DNA of 64,000 nt, taken from NCBI GenBank assembly GCA_028280945.1, contig JANQKV010000014.1, forward strand, positions 1 through 64,000. Direction: 5' to 3'. Positions 23,602 to 32,223 of this stretch are shown here, piece by piece. Position 1 is the first letter of the stretch, and each line of letters begins with the position of its first letter. The position numbers were made by a program, and so were the translations under genes. The notes beneath the pieces are model-generated. The model was not told the origin of the DNA. It saw nothing but the letters and a program-made list of their open reading frames with translations, and did no database searches. This stretch comes from Opitutaceae bacterium. GTDB lineage: Bacteria > Verrucomicrobiota > Verrucomicrobiia > Opitutales > Opitutaceae.

Positions 23602-24798
23602 ATGGCTGCTCTTGGTAACGATTCCGCCCACCACCTCTCTCCCGCTTCCCGCAAACTTCGCTTTGGCATGATCGGCGGTGGACAGGGTGCCTTCATCGGC
23701 GCCGTGCACCGCATCGCCGCGATCATGGATGGTGAGGCTGAACTCGTGGCCGGCGCCTTCTCCTCCACGGCCGAAAAGTCCAAGGCATCGGGCAGGGACC
23801 TCTATCTCGACCCCAACCGCGTTTACGGAAACTACCAGGAAATGGCCGAGGCCGAGGCGCAGAAGCCCAAATCAGAACGACTGGACTTCATTGCCATCGT
23901 TACACCCAACCACCAGCACTTCCCTCCCGCCAAGCTCTTCCTCGAGAAGGGCTTCAACGTCGTCTGCGACAAGCCCGTCACGATGAACGTGAAGGAAGCC
24001 CGCGCGCTCAAAAAAGTGGTGGAGAAATCCGGCAAAATCTTCGCGCTCACCCACAACTACACGGGTAATGTGATGGTGAAACAGGCGCGCGAACTTGTGC
24101 GCAAGGGCAAGCTGGGAACCATTCGCAAGGTCGTCGCTGAATACCCTCAAGGTTGGCTCTCCTCCGCCGTCGAAAAGGCAGGTCTCAAACAGGCCGACTG
24201 GCGCACCGACCCCAAGCGCACCGGTGCCGCCGGTTGCATGGGGGACATCGGCACACACGCTGAAAATCTTGTGACCTACATCACCGGACTGCGCATCGAG
24301 GAATTGTGTGCGGATCTCACCACATTTGTGCCGGGTCGCCAGGTCGACGATGATGGCAACGTGCTCCTGCGTTTCGAAGGTGGAGCCAAAGGCGTGCTGC
24401 ACGCTTCACAGATCAGCGCCGGTGATGAGAACCACGCCAACATTCGTGTTTGGGGCACCAAGGCGTCACTCGAGTGGTATCAGGAACACCCCAACGAACT
24501 GATCGTGAAGTATCCCGATCAGCCCCGCCAGATTTGGCGCCGCGGCAACGATTACGTGAACGTGCCGGGGCACTTCACCCGCGTGCCATTTGGCCACCCC
24601 GAGGGTTACCTCGAAGCGTTCGGCAACATCTACCAGGAAGTCTTCCGGGCGGTGCGGGCGGAAGTCGCAGGCAGGAAGATTCCCAGGAACATCGACTTCC
24701 CCACCATCGACGACGGCCTCGACGGCATGCTCTTCGTCGAATCCGTCGTGAAGTCCTCCGCCCGGGGTGCCCGCTGGGTGAAGATGCCCAAGGGGTAG
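23602..24798 (+). CDS. Gfo/Idh/MocA-family oxidoreductase (paralogue B)
   Basis: This 398-residue paralogue of the gene at 22100 shares [57 protein letters not shown] and [20 protein letters not shown]. It should be a NAD(P)-dependent sugar or cyclitol dehydrogenase. A short N-terminal extension ([18 protein letters not shown]) precedes the Rossmann domain. The terminator at 23315 and repeat-filled spacer upstream suggest separate control from paralogue A. The pair looks like an old duplication, not a recent one, because DNA similarity is patchy. Confidence 0.88.
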   Translation: MAALGNDSAHHLSPASRKLRFGMIGGGQGAFIGAVHRIAAIMDGEAELVAGAFSSTAEKSKASGRDLYLDPNRVYGNYQEMAEAEAQKPKSERLDFIAIVTPNHQHFPPAKLFLEKGFNVVCDKPVTMNVKEARALKKVVEKSGKIFALTHNYTGNVMVKQARELVRKGKLGTIRKVVAEYPQGWLSSAVEKAGLKQADWRTDPKRTGAAGCMGDIGTHAENLVTYITGLRIEELCADLTTFVPGRQVDDDGNVLLRFEGGAKGVLHASQISAGDENHANIRVWGTKASLEWYQEHPNELIVKYPDQPRQIWRRGNDYVNVPGHFTRVPFGHPEGYLEAFGNIYQEVFRAVRAEVAGRKIPRNIDFPTIDDGLDGMLFVESVVKSSARGARWVKMPKG

Positions 24799-24952
24799 TC
24801 TCCCGGCAAACGACCTGAATTTATCCGGGCAGCGGCCAGGAGAACAGAGCCAACCGGGCGGAAAGCCATGGTGGTTTCCAAACTCACTCCGTGGTTGTAA
24901 ATGACGACGGGTGTTTTCCGAGTTAGGATCACAACTTTCACCCCACATCACC

Positions 24953-25132
24953 ATGATCCAACTCATCGAAGACAACCGCACCGCCCCCCTGTGCCCCCAC
25001 TGCGAAAAGCCTCTCAAGACTGTTTCCTGCCAACGAATCAAAAGCAGTCTGGGTGTTCGTTTCCTCTATTTCTGCGGTCAATGCCGTAAGACTCTCGGAG
25101 TATCTCACCGCAAAGGATTTTGGATGGGCTGA
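24953..25132 (+). CDS. Small zinc-ribbon protein
   Basis: This 59-residue protein has two Cys pairs, APLCPHCEKPLK (CPHC) and YFCGQCRKTLG (CGQC), spaced about 29 residues apart, as in a zinc ribbon. The ATG at 24953 is preferred over one at 24911 because the shorter form starts just before the conserved part. A basic segment between the pairs (CQRIKSSLGVRF) could contact nucleic acid. The function is unknown. It is a single gene between the oxidoreductase and the GNAT gene. Confidence 0.65.
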   Translation: MIQLIEDNRTAPLCPHCEKPLKTVSCQRIKSSLGVRFLYFCGQCRKTLGVSHRKGFWMG

Positions 25133-25199
25133 TCCCAGGGATGCCCTCGAATCGCTGAATCGATTCGCGTTACTTTCCGGGTAGGAATTCTGTTCCAAC

Positions 25200-25475
25200 A
25201 TGCCTGACGAAATTGTCCATGATCGCCCCAACCATCGCTTTGCCGTAACCGTCGCCGGCCATACCAGTGAGGCCACCTATACGGAAAATGGGAATGTCTG
25301 GGTGATGGACCACACTTACGTGCCGGACGCCCTGCGGGGTCAGGGCATTGCCGCGAGACTGGTGGAGGCTGCCTTCGCCGCTGCGCGCGAAGCGGGAGTG
25401 AAAATTGAGCCGCACTGCAGCTACGTGGCGCGCTACATGGAGCGGCATCCGGAAACGGCGGATCTGCGGGCCTGA
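25200..25475 (+). CDS. GNAT-type N-acetyltransferase, short YjdJ-like form
   Basis: This 91-residue protein is a minimal GNAT domain of the YjdJ/GtT1 type: EATYTENGNVWVMDHTYVPDALRGQGIAARLVEAAF gives the central strand, the V-shaped loop (RGQGIA, acetyl-CoA pyrophosphate) and helix. CSYVARYMERHPE closes the fold. Such proteins acetylate unknown small molecules or proteins. The length is normal for this subgroup. It converges on the subtilase gene, with a terminator between the two. Confidence 0.85.
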   Translation: MPDEIVHDRPNHRFAVTVAGHTSEATYTENGNVWVMDHTYVPDALRGQGIAARLVEAAFAAAREAGVKIEPHCSYVARYMERHPETADLRA

Positions 25476-25498
25476 AAGCAACGGCTTCACTTCACCAC

Positions 25499-25529
25499 AA
25501 AAAAGCCGACCGGCTGGTGGCGGTCGGCT
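25499..25529 (-). terminator. Intrinsic terminator of the subtilase gene
   Basis: On the minus strand, AGCCGACC (25529-25522) pairs with GGTCGGCT (25511-25504) across a 10-base loop, followed by a run of at least five T. It lies 24 bases beyond the subtilase stop at 25554. Confidence 0.85.
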
Positions 25530-25553
25530 CGGAAAGTGAACTTCCGCTTCGGG

Positions 25554-27443
25554 CTACGCCTCGCTCATCATCACCTCGAGCAGTTGGAAGCTGCGTTGGG
25601 GGTTGATGAGATGGATGCGCCCGTCATCGACGATGTCGGCACCGAGCGTAATCAAATCCACCAGTTGGCGAATCGTCAGGTCGGGTTTCACAGCGAGAAG
25701 TTTGGCGGCGAGGTTCGATACGTTGGGCGACGCCATGGAGGTGCCGGAGAAGTTGATGATTTCTCCGCCCGGCACGTAACTCGGCACTTCAAACCCATTG
25801 GCGTGAACGTCGACGTTGGCCCCAAAGGTGGAGAACGACGTCTCCTCACCCGCTTGGTCCACCGCGCCCACCGTAAGGATGTTGGGCAGGTCGATGCCGG
25901 AGGGATACATGTCGGAAAACTCGGCGTCGTTGTCGCTGTTGCCTGAGGAAACGACAAACAGCACATCGGGAGCCGCTTTGATGGCCGCGGTCAGTTTCTC
26001 CACGTAGATGTCGAACATCTCCTTGGAAGTCTTCCGACGCTCTTCCGGAGTGCCGCCGGCGCCGTTGGCCTCGAAGGCCGCCTCAATGCCCTGCGGGTTT
26101 CCGCCCCAGCTCATGTTGACGATACGGGCACCGTTTTCGGCCATATAGGCGACAAACTTTTCCATCGCCGCGGCGTCTTTTTTGACCTGCTCCATGGTCG
26201 GCACGTCCGGAATGGTGCGATAGTCGAAAGTGATGCGGGAGGTCATCAGCCGCACGGCGGGGTTACCCGTTGCGGCAATCCCCGCCACATGCGTGCCGTG
26301 GGTGTAGTTGCCAACGAGGCCCAGGTCTTCGATGAACTGCTGGACCTTGTCCGCCTCCAGCGTGCCCATGTATTGGCGCAGATCAGCCGCCTCCTTGCTG
26401 TCGATGTTGGCCTGCAGATCGAGCAGCCCCTTGGTCATGGAGAGCATGGAGGGATAGGCCGCCAATTGCTCATCGGTCATCGAGTAGAGCATGTCCGTGG
26501 ACGGGTCGGATTTGAGGGTAAATGCGATGCCGTGCACGTCGTCGACGAAACCATTGCCGTCGGTGTCGGCGCCGTCGAGTTGCTCATCCTCATTGATCCA
26601 AAGCTGGCCTTTCGGCGCGAAGATCGGGTTGTCGATGCCACTGTCCCAAATGGCGACAGTCACCGGGGTGAGTCCCTTGGCATTGGTCAAATCCACGCTG
26701 CGGGCCGCCCAAATGTCCTCCTTCTCCACGAAGTTGGCGTCGATGAATGCCTGCAGCACAGCAACCCGTTCAGCCTGCAACGGAATGTAAGCTTCCAGTG
26801 CCGTCCGTTGCGAAACCAAGCCTTGGGCAATGGCGCCGCTGATCGTGCCCGTTTTGTCGAGACCGGGCTGCACCTGGCTGTCGACCATGCCAATGAGGAG
26901 TTGGTCGGTCACGATTTCGGCGCTGCCTTTGGAGCTTTTGATGTTGTCCCCCACAATTTCAAACGGCAGCGCATCGATGCGCTTGGCGTAGGCCTCGGCA
27001 AAAGCCTTCCGGTAAGCTTCGTCGGAAGCGTAGTCCTTGGAACGCGCCTCGATGACACTCTCCATCAGCACGCCCATGGTGAGTTCGTTGGCGGGCTTGC
27101 GCTCCAGCTCGCGCATCACGGCAAGGCGCTCCCGAGCGGCATCAAATTCGCCGGCCTGGAACTCGATCGACATCAGCGTGCCAATGATGCCCTGCAGGGT
27201 GGTGGCATCCTCAATGTCGTATTCTTCGATCAGGTTTTCGAGATCGGCTTTCACCCGGACTGCGAGATCGGTATAGGCTACCGGGTCGGTCAGAATGTCG
27301 GTCGCCTTCACATCGAGTTCATACTCGAATCGTGGCAACTGGTCTTGCGACGTGATCTTGGGCTTTTCGGCCAAGGCCACGGATACCCCCAGCAGCACGG
27401 CAACCGCGGAGAGCAGGTTAAGGGAACGTAATCGAGTGAGCAT
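25554..27443 (-). CDS. Exported S8 (subtilisin-like) serine peptidase
   Basis: The 629-residue protein has a signal peptide (NLLSAVAVLLGVSVALA), an N-terminal region of about 220 residues with no known domain (helical, charged), and then the S8 catalytic domain. The triad is visible: Asp267 in VAIWDSGID, His382 in YTHGTHVAGIAATG and Ser569 in FSGTSMASPNVSNLAAKLL; the oxyanion Asn is in VVSSGNSDND. The Asp-His distance (115 residues) is long because of an insertion with DGADTDGNGFVDDVHGI, a calcium-like loop. It is the last gene of the minus-strand run but separated by 108 bp from galM, and has its own terminator. Confidence 0.9.
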   Translation of the reverse strand: MLTRLRSLNLLSAVAVLLGVSVALAEKPKITSQDQLPRFEYELDVKATDILTDPVAYTDLAVRVKADLENLIEEYDIEDATTLQGIIGTLMSIEFQAGEFDAARERLAVMRELERKPANELTMGVLMESVIEARSKDYASDEAYRKAFAEAYAKRIDALPFEIVGDNIKSSKGSAEIVTDQLLIGMVDSQVQPGLDKTGTISGAIAQGLVSQRTALEAYIPLQAERVAVLQAFIDANFVEKEDIWAARSVDLTNAKGLTPVTVAIWDSGIDNPIFAPKGQLWINEDEQLDGADTDGNGFVDDVHGIAFTLKSDPSTDMLYSMTDEQLAAYPSMLSMTKGLLDLQANIDSKEAADLRQYMGTLEADKVQQFIEDLGLVGNYTHGTHVAGIAATGNPAVRLMTSRITFDYRTIPDVPTMEQVKKDAAAMEKFVAYMAENGARIVNMSWGGNPQGIEAAFEANGAGGTPEERRKTSKEMFDIYVEKLTAAIKAAPDVLFVVSSGNSDNDAEFSDMYPSGIDLPNILTVGAVDQAGEETSFSTFGANVDVHANGFEVPSYVPGGEIINFSGTSMASPNVSNLAAKLLAVKPDLTIRQLVDLITLGADIVDDGRIHLINPQRSFQLLEVMMSEA

Positions 27444-27551
27444 GCGGTAAACCGTGTTTTCCGCTTGGCCATCGTGCAACTGCCACCCCACAAATGGTCG
27501 AAGAACCGGATAACCGGTTGTTGACCCGGGTCCGATGCCCGGGAGGAACAG

Positions 27552-28646
27552 CTAAACCGTGCTGAACTGAAACTCAGTCTCGCTGAAATAGGGCTCTCCA
27601 GGATGCACCACCGTGCTGGGAAAGTCGGGCCGATTGGGCGCATCCGGGAAGTGCTGGGTCTCCAGGCAAAAGCCGCTGCGCGGACCGTAGACCTGGCCGG
27701 CTTTCCCGGCCTCGCCTTCGGGAATGAAATTCCCCGTGTAAAGCTGCACTCCCGGCTCGGTGGTGAAAAGCTCCATCAGACGACCACTCTTCCGTTCCAG
27801 CACACGCGCCACCAGTCGCTTGTCCGGCCCCGGTTCGTCGAAGATCCAACAATGGTCGTATCCTCCACCGATCTCGAGTTGTTCGTGTTCATCGCCAATC
27901 TGATTGCCAATCGGACGCGGGGCCACGAAGTCAAACGGTGTGCCCACGACCATTTCGCGCTCACCGGTCGGGATCAATCCTCGCGTGACCGGCAAAAACC
28001 GTGATGCACCCAACTGCAGGATCTGGTCTTCGATGGTTCCCTTACCCGCTCCCGCAAGATTGAAGTAAGCATGCTGGGTCAGGTTAAGAATGGTGGGCGT
28101 GTCCGTCTCTCCGCCATAGGTCACGCGGAGAGCATTGTCGGCGGTCACGCGGTAGGTCACGGTAAGCAGCACATTTCCCGGGTAGCCCATGTGGCCGTCC
28201 GGACTCATGTGGGCCAGCCGGAGAACGGGCTCCCCCTCTTCCACGCGGGCGTCGGCCTGCCATACCTGGCGATCAAGTCCCTCGGGTCCGCCATGCAGAT
28301 GACAGGGCACACCTCCGGGCTCATTGTTGATGGGCAAGGTGTAGTCCGTGCCGCCGAGCGAGAACTTTCCACCTGCAATACGATTCCCGAATCGGCCCAC
28401 CACCGCGCTGTAGTAATTCCTGCCCGCTTCGTAACCGGCAAGGTCGTCGTAACCGAGTACTATGTCGGCCAGGCGTTCTTCACGATCCGGCACCCAAAGT
28501 CGCACGATGGTCGCCCCATAGGTCATGATTTCCGCCCGCAATCCTCCCAGGCCGACGAGCGTGTAGATCTCCACGTCGGATCCATCGGCGGCGCGGCCAA
28601 ACGGTTGTTTTTCAACGGAAGCAGGAGGCAAGGAATCTGAACTCAT
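27552..28646 (-). CDS. galM: Aldose 1-epimerase (galactose mutarotase)
   Basis: The 364-residue protein has the mutarotase fold: GRFGNRIAGGKFSLGG, HLHGGPEGLDRQVW (His), LNLTQHAYFNLAG (catalytic His) and FCLETQHFPDAPN (catalytic Glu). It interconverts the anomers of aldoses such as glucose and galactose. The 46-bp spacing to the acyltransferase gene upstream places it at the end of an eight-gene minus-strand run, although it has no evident tie to lipid synthesis. It is cytoplasmic: there is no signal peptide. Confidence 0.93.
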   Translation of the reverse strand: MSSDSLPPASVEKQPFGRAADGSDVEIYTLVGLGGLRAEIMTYGATIVRLWVPDREERLADIVLGYDDLAGYEAGRNYYSAVVGRFGNRIAGGKFSLGGTDYTLPINNEPGGVPCHLHGGPEGLDRQVWQADARVEEGEPVLRLAHMSPDGHMGYPGNVLLTVTYRVTADNALRVTYGGETDTPTILNLTQHAYFNLAGAGKGTIEDQILQLGASRFLPVTRGLIPTGEREMVVGTPFDFVAPRPIGNQIGDEHEQLEIGGGYDHCWIFDEPGPDKRLVARVLERKSGRLMELFTTEPGVQLYTGNFIPEGEAGKAGQVYGPRSGFCLETQHFPDAPNRPDFPSTVVHPGEPYFSETEFQFSTV

Positions 28647-28692
28647 GATGGGGAAGCGGAAAACCCCACTTCACGCGGTCTCTGCTCGCGAC

Positions 28693-29475
28693 TCAAGAGT
28701 CCTGTGCCCGCCGGAGCCCCTCACGCACCGCGGTCTCGAGGGCCTCTGCCAGCACCTTGCGATCCGTTGTCGCGGCGAACGGTTCGCCCCAATCCACCCG
28801 GACCTCTATCCATGGCAGACTCAGCATGCCCAGCAGATGTGGAACCAGGGGCATGGTGCCCCACCAAGCCACTTCCAACGCGGCATCGTGACCGGGAGGC
28901 ACCCGGTAGGACAGCGTGGTCGGCACGGCGGACCGGCGAATCTGCACCAATGGCTCCAGCAGGCCCGGACGAAATCGTCGCACCTCGGAACCATCCGTGC
29001 TCGTGCCCTCGAGAAAGGCGACGAGGTTAATGCCCGCCGCCAAAACCGGCGCAATCTGCTCGCCCACTCGCACAAGATCGCTCTTGCGTTCACGCCTCAG
29101 GAAAAGCGTGCCCGCCTTGGCCGCGAACCACCCAAAGACCGGCCATCGCTCGACCTCCGATTTCGCCACAAACGCCGTGGGGCTGAGCGAAGCGAGTACC
29201 AGGATGTCGAGGTAACCGATGTGGTTGGGCGTGAGCATGGCGCCATCGGGCCGCTTTCCCGATTCCGTCACGCGAACGTGCAACACCTGCAACGCGTGGG
29301 CGCAGGTTCGACTTAACCATGCTGCCCGGCCGGCCCGCGTGCTCCGGTTTTCCCGCCGCATCACATAACTCCACGCGCCGACCATTACTACCCAAGCCAT
29401 GCCCAAAAATCGCCAAACCGCCAGGAGGCTGAAGCGCCAGGGCACGGGTGGAGACTGTGGATGAGACGTTGCCAT
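28693..29475 (-). CDS. PlsC-like 1-acyl-glycerol-3-phosphate acyltransferase
   Basis: From the ATG at 29475, the 260 residues carry an N-terminal membrane helix (residues about 15-35) and the LPLAT motifs TPNHIGYLDILVL (the NHxxxxD catalytic site), GTLFLRRER and FLEGTSTDGSEVRRF (phosphate binding). It transfers an acyl chain to a lysolipid. In the same run, 46 bp upstream, lies an OlsB-like enzyme. The pair matches the two steps of ornithine-lipid synthesis (OlsB then OlsA), so this may be OlsA-like, not the general PlsC. That is inference from position. Confidence 0.82.
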   Translation of the reverse strand: MATSHPQSPPVPWRFSLLAVWRFLGMAWVVMVGAWSYVMRRENRSTRAGRAAWLSRTCAHALQVLHVRVTESGKRPDGAMLTPNHIGYLDILVLASLSPTAFVAKSEVERWPVFGWFAAKAGTLFLRRERKSDLVRVGEQIAPVLAAGINLVAFLEGTSTDGSEVRRFRPGLLEPLVQIRRSAVPTTLSYRVPPGHDAALEVAWWGTMPLVPHLLGMLSLPWIEVRVDWGEPFAATTDRKVLAEALETAVREGLRRAQDS

Positions 29476-29521
29476 GAAGAAACGGGAACGCACGGAAGCA
29501 CGAACCACCGGCCAACAGACT

Positions 29522-30265
29522 TCAGGAAAGGTATTTGCGCAAGACCCGCGCCGGTAGTGCTTCCAAGTCAAGCCACGTCAAAAACACAATGGTGCCAAAC
29601 TCACGATCGAGGGCAGGTTCGCCGCAAATCTTTGCGCCCAGAGCCAGATACGCTGCCATCAACTTGGGCACCTTCAAGGGCTCACCCACCTCGTCGCCAC
29701 AACACCAGCCCGGCAAAGGCGCCGTGCGCCAGCGCGGCTCCACCTCGCACCGTGGTGCCAACTGGCGATAGGTGCCCAATCCACCCGCTGCGTCCTGCGA
29801 GGTGATCGAACTGCAACCCACCAGGTATCGCAGGTCGTACGCCTGAGCATAGCGGGCAATGCCTTTCCACAACAGTCGAAGCACGGCCTGATTGCGGTGT
29901 CTCTCCGCCACGCAAGCTCGCCCCAGCTCGAGGATCTGCGCCCGGGCCGGCTCGAAGGGGGTAAAATCAAACTCCGTCGCCGAGTAATACCCATGGTTCC
30001 GACCCGCACTGATGCCGGTCTGCATCCGATATGTCCCGATAATGCCACCGGAGGATTTCTCCAACACCACCAGGTGATCGCAAACCGCGTCGAATTGATC
30101 GACGTCGCGTTCCAAGGCATAGGAAGTGGTCAACCCTTCGTTAAGCTCCAAATTGAAGACCTCAAAGCGCAGTCTTTGCGCCGCTCGAATTTCCGACTCT
30201 GATTCGGCCAAACGCATCGTGTAGCGCTCGGTGTCCAAATGCAGGGTGGTGGGCATCGCATTCAT
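29522..30265 (-). CDS. OlsB-like N-acyltransferase (GNAT fold, Acetyltransf_5)
   Basis: The 247-residue protein resembles L-ornithine N-acyl-ACP acyltransferases: RYTMRLAESESEIRAAQRLRFEVFNLEL at the start, an ILELGRACVAERHR block, and YLVGCSSITSQDAAG. The family attaches a 3-hydroxy fatty acid from ACP to the amino group of ornithine or another amino acid or amine. The start codon overlaps the stop of the ATP-grasp gene by 4 bases (ATGA), so the two are translated together. The substrate amino acid is not readable from the sequence. Confidence 0.82.
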   Translation of the reverse strand: MNAMPTTLHLDTERYTMRLAESESEIRAAQRLRFEVFNLELNEGLTTSYALERDVDQFDAVCDHLVVLEKSSGGIIGTYRMQTGISAGRNHGYYSATEFDFTPFEPARAQILELGRACVAERHRNQAVLRLLWKGIARYAQAYDLRYLVGCSSITSQDAAGGLGTYRQLAPRCEVEPRWRTAPLPGWCCGDEVGEPLKVPKLMAAYLALGAKICGEPALDREFGTIVFLTWLDLEALPARVLRKYLS

Positions 30266-31383
30266 GCCTGCGTGTGCTCCCGCAGGAGTTTAACCACCTC
30301 CGCGATCGAAGATACCGGCGCCCCTCGCTCGCGATTGGCCGCGCCAATGGCAAAGGCCAAGCGCCATTGCCGGGCCAAGGTGCGCCAGGCGTGCAAAACG
30401 CTGTGTCGTGGATCGTAAATACTCGTCGCTTCCGACGTGACCCCGTTGAGCTCGATGACCCGGAACTCACCACGCTGAAACGCTTCCACCGATTCAGCCC
30501 GCACGTCGTATCGCCCGAAGTGGAATCCTGGATACGCCCGCGAAACCCGGTCAATTTCTTGCGCCATCCGGGAGGTGACCCGCCCCATGCCGTCGAGAAA
30601 CAGGGCGCCCCGGCAATGCGTGCCGAGCTCGCCCAGCAGCACGCGTTCGCCCCTCGCCGGCACTTCGGCAAGGCGAGAGGCGAATTGACTCAGGAAATAC
30701 CGGACCATGCCCACGGCTCGGTTGTCCTGGAGAATCAGCGCCTCCAATGTGCGCTCGCCATCACCCTCCACCACCACGTTGTGTTTTTCAGTGACGGCAA
30801 AAATCTCGCCTTCTTCCGCTTCCGGATGGCGGACATAAAAAACGCCAAATTCCACTCCCGCCACATAGGCCTGCACCACCAGGGATCCCGCGGTCTCGCG
30901 CAGGGCCGATTCCACGTCCCGAGCTGATCGCGCAATCACCACTCCGGCACCTCGTTCGCCGCGATCCGGCTTCAGCACGATTGGATAGGCCAGTCCGTGG
31001 TCGGCCATGAAGAGGCGAATGGCGGCATTGCGTTGCGGAAACTCCCCCGGGGCAACCCTTGTCCAAGGTGCAACCCGGTCACTTGCCTCCGCCAAGCCAG
31101 CCAGTATCTCCGCCTTAGAACGACCGACCAAGCCACTCGCCGCGGGCATGCCGGGGTTTACGGCTGTGAAAACCGTGGCCCCGCGGTAACGCACCGCGAG
31201 CCAGACGAAGTAAGGCAAAAGTGGCCCGTAAACCGCCCAGATCGGCCAATATTCCCAACGCGTCAATCGACGCCACGAAGACAGCCACAGCCGGCGACGA
31301 CGCCAGCCGGGATCAACCGGAGCGGTGGCCGAGTCAGTTACCGGCAACAGCTCACTTGTCGCGGAGTTCGGGCCAGTGCTCAT
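30262..31383 (-). CDS. ATP-grasp ligase, unknown substrate
   Basis: The 373-residue protein has ATP-grasp features: YPIVLKPDRGERGAGVVIARS (nucleotide lysine and glycine loop), VVQAYVAGVEFGVFYV, and the metal-binding end RVIELNGVTSEAT. It resembles carboxylate-amine or D-Ala-D-Ala-type ligases. An N-terminal hydrophobic segment (residues about 45-65) suggests membrane contact. It overlaps the OlsB-like gene by 4 bases and the YHS gene by 32 bases. Its likely role is ligation of an amino acid or peptide in the same lipid pathway, but this is inference. Confidence 0.75.
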   Translation of the reverse strand: MSTGPNSATSELLPVTDSATAPVDPGWRRRRLWLSSWRRLTRWEYWPIWAVYGPLLPYFVWLAVRYRGATVFTAVNPGMPAASGLVGRSKAEILAGLAEASDRVAPWTRVAPGEFPQRNAAIRLFMADHGLAYPIVLKPDRGERGAGVVIARSARDVESALRETAGSLVVQAYVAGVEFGVFYVRHPEAEEGEIFAVTEKHNVVVEGDGERTLEALILQDNRAVGMVRYFLSQFASRLAEVPARGERVLLGELGTHCRGALFLDGMGRVTSRMAQEIDRVSRAYPGFHFGRYDVRAESVEAFQRGEFRVIELNGVTSEATSIYDPRHSVLHAWRTLARQWRLAFAIGAANRERGAPVSSIAEVVKLLREHTQA

Positions 31384-31798
31384 CGGCCTTGGCGATGTTG
31401 GCGGCCATCTCCTTTTCCCAGTTGGCCTGCACGTCGTGGTTATAGTTCAGGTAGAGTTTGCCGGCGGCGACTTTCCACGCCTCCGGATCGACCGGCGCGG
31501 TGTAGTTGTTGCTCACGGCCCAGGCGCAATAGCCGCCGTATTGCGGGGCATACTTCTCCGGGTTTGCCGCGAACAGGTCCTTGTGCTCCGACGAGGCAAA
31601 GCGCCACTTCGCCCCGCCCCACTCGAATTCGTGATCGGCCGAGCCCTTCATGGGCTTGCCTGCGGCGAAATAGGCAACCGGGTCATAGCCCTTGATGGCG
31701 ACCCCGCGCCACGTCTTGTTGACGGCGGCGGCGCCCAGCAGGCCGGCACTCAGTATCAGAAATGTAAATACAGTTAAAAAACGTTGCATGATGTTCAT
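31352..31798 (-). CDS. Exported YHS-domain protein
   Basis: The 148-residue protein has a signal peptide (MQRFLTVFTFLILSAGLLGAAA) and one YHS domain: IKGYDPVAYFAAGKPMKG, FEWGGAKWRFASSEHKDLFAANPEKYAPQYGGYCAWAV. The domain often holds a metal through Cys and His. The start ATG at 31798 overlaps the DoxX stop (ATGA), and the protein is likely periplasmic. The ATP-grasp gene begins inside its last codons. Relatives occur near membrane redox genes, but no role is established. Confidence 0.85.
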   Translation of the reverse strand: MNIMQRFLTVFTFLILSAGLLGAAAVNKTWRGVAIKGYDPVAYFAAGKPMKGSADHEFEWGGAKWRFASSEHKDLFAANPEKYAPQYGGYCAWAVSNNYTAPVDPEAWKVAAGKLYLNYNHDVQANWEKEMAANIAKADEHWPELRDK

Positions 31799-32208
31799 GG
31801 TTTGCCTCCCACCCCGGGGAGAGTTTTGCGATACCACCAGAGCACGACGGCGCTGCAGACCCACACGACAATCGCGAGGGTAAACAACGAGCCGCCATCA
31901 TCGTTTACCACGATGCCAAGCTTGGTGAGGTGAAAGAAAATGGCCCCGCTCATGACGCCGACGGCAAGCAGGGCACCGACCGCCACCCAGCCCGGCACGA
32001 ACAGCAGCACGCTGGCGATCAGTTCGACCACCCCCGAACCGATGCGCCCGATCGGCTCCTGGCCCACCGCCTCAAAGATGTGCACGGAGCTTGGGTGGGC
32101 GCTGAATTTAAAGAAGAGCGTCTGCAGGAGAATCACCGCCGCCACGAGCCGAAGGATCCAGCTGGCAACCCTTACGGGCTTGGAGAAGGCAGAAGATGCG
32201 TCGTTCAT
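31795..32208 (-). CDS. DoxX-family membrane protein
   Basis: The 137-residue protein has four hydrophobic segments (about residues 14-32, 55-75, 77-97 and 106-124) with the DoxX pattern (WILRLVAAVILLQTLFFKF then GRIGSGVVELIASVLLF). DoxX-type proteins are small membrane components whose roles vary. It follows the NRDE gene by 15 bp and overlaps the YHS gene by 4 bp, which fits a single transcript. No catalytic residues stand out. Confidence 0.82.
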   Translation of the reverse strand: MNDASSAFSKPVRVASWILRLVAAVILLQTLFFKFSAHPSSVHIFEAVGQEPIGRIGSGVVELIASVLLFVPGWVAVGALLAVGVMSGAIFFHLTKLGIVVNDDGGSLFTLAIVVWVCSAVVLWWYRKTLPGVGGKP

Positions 32209-32223
32209 GGGACAGGGGATGAA

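Noticed and set aside
26289..27431. A 380-codon plus-strand frame antisense to the subtilase
   Set aside because: The subtilase triad and signal peptide are on the minus strand; this is a codon-bias shadow.
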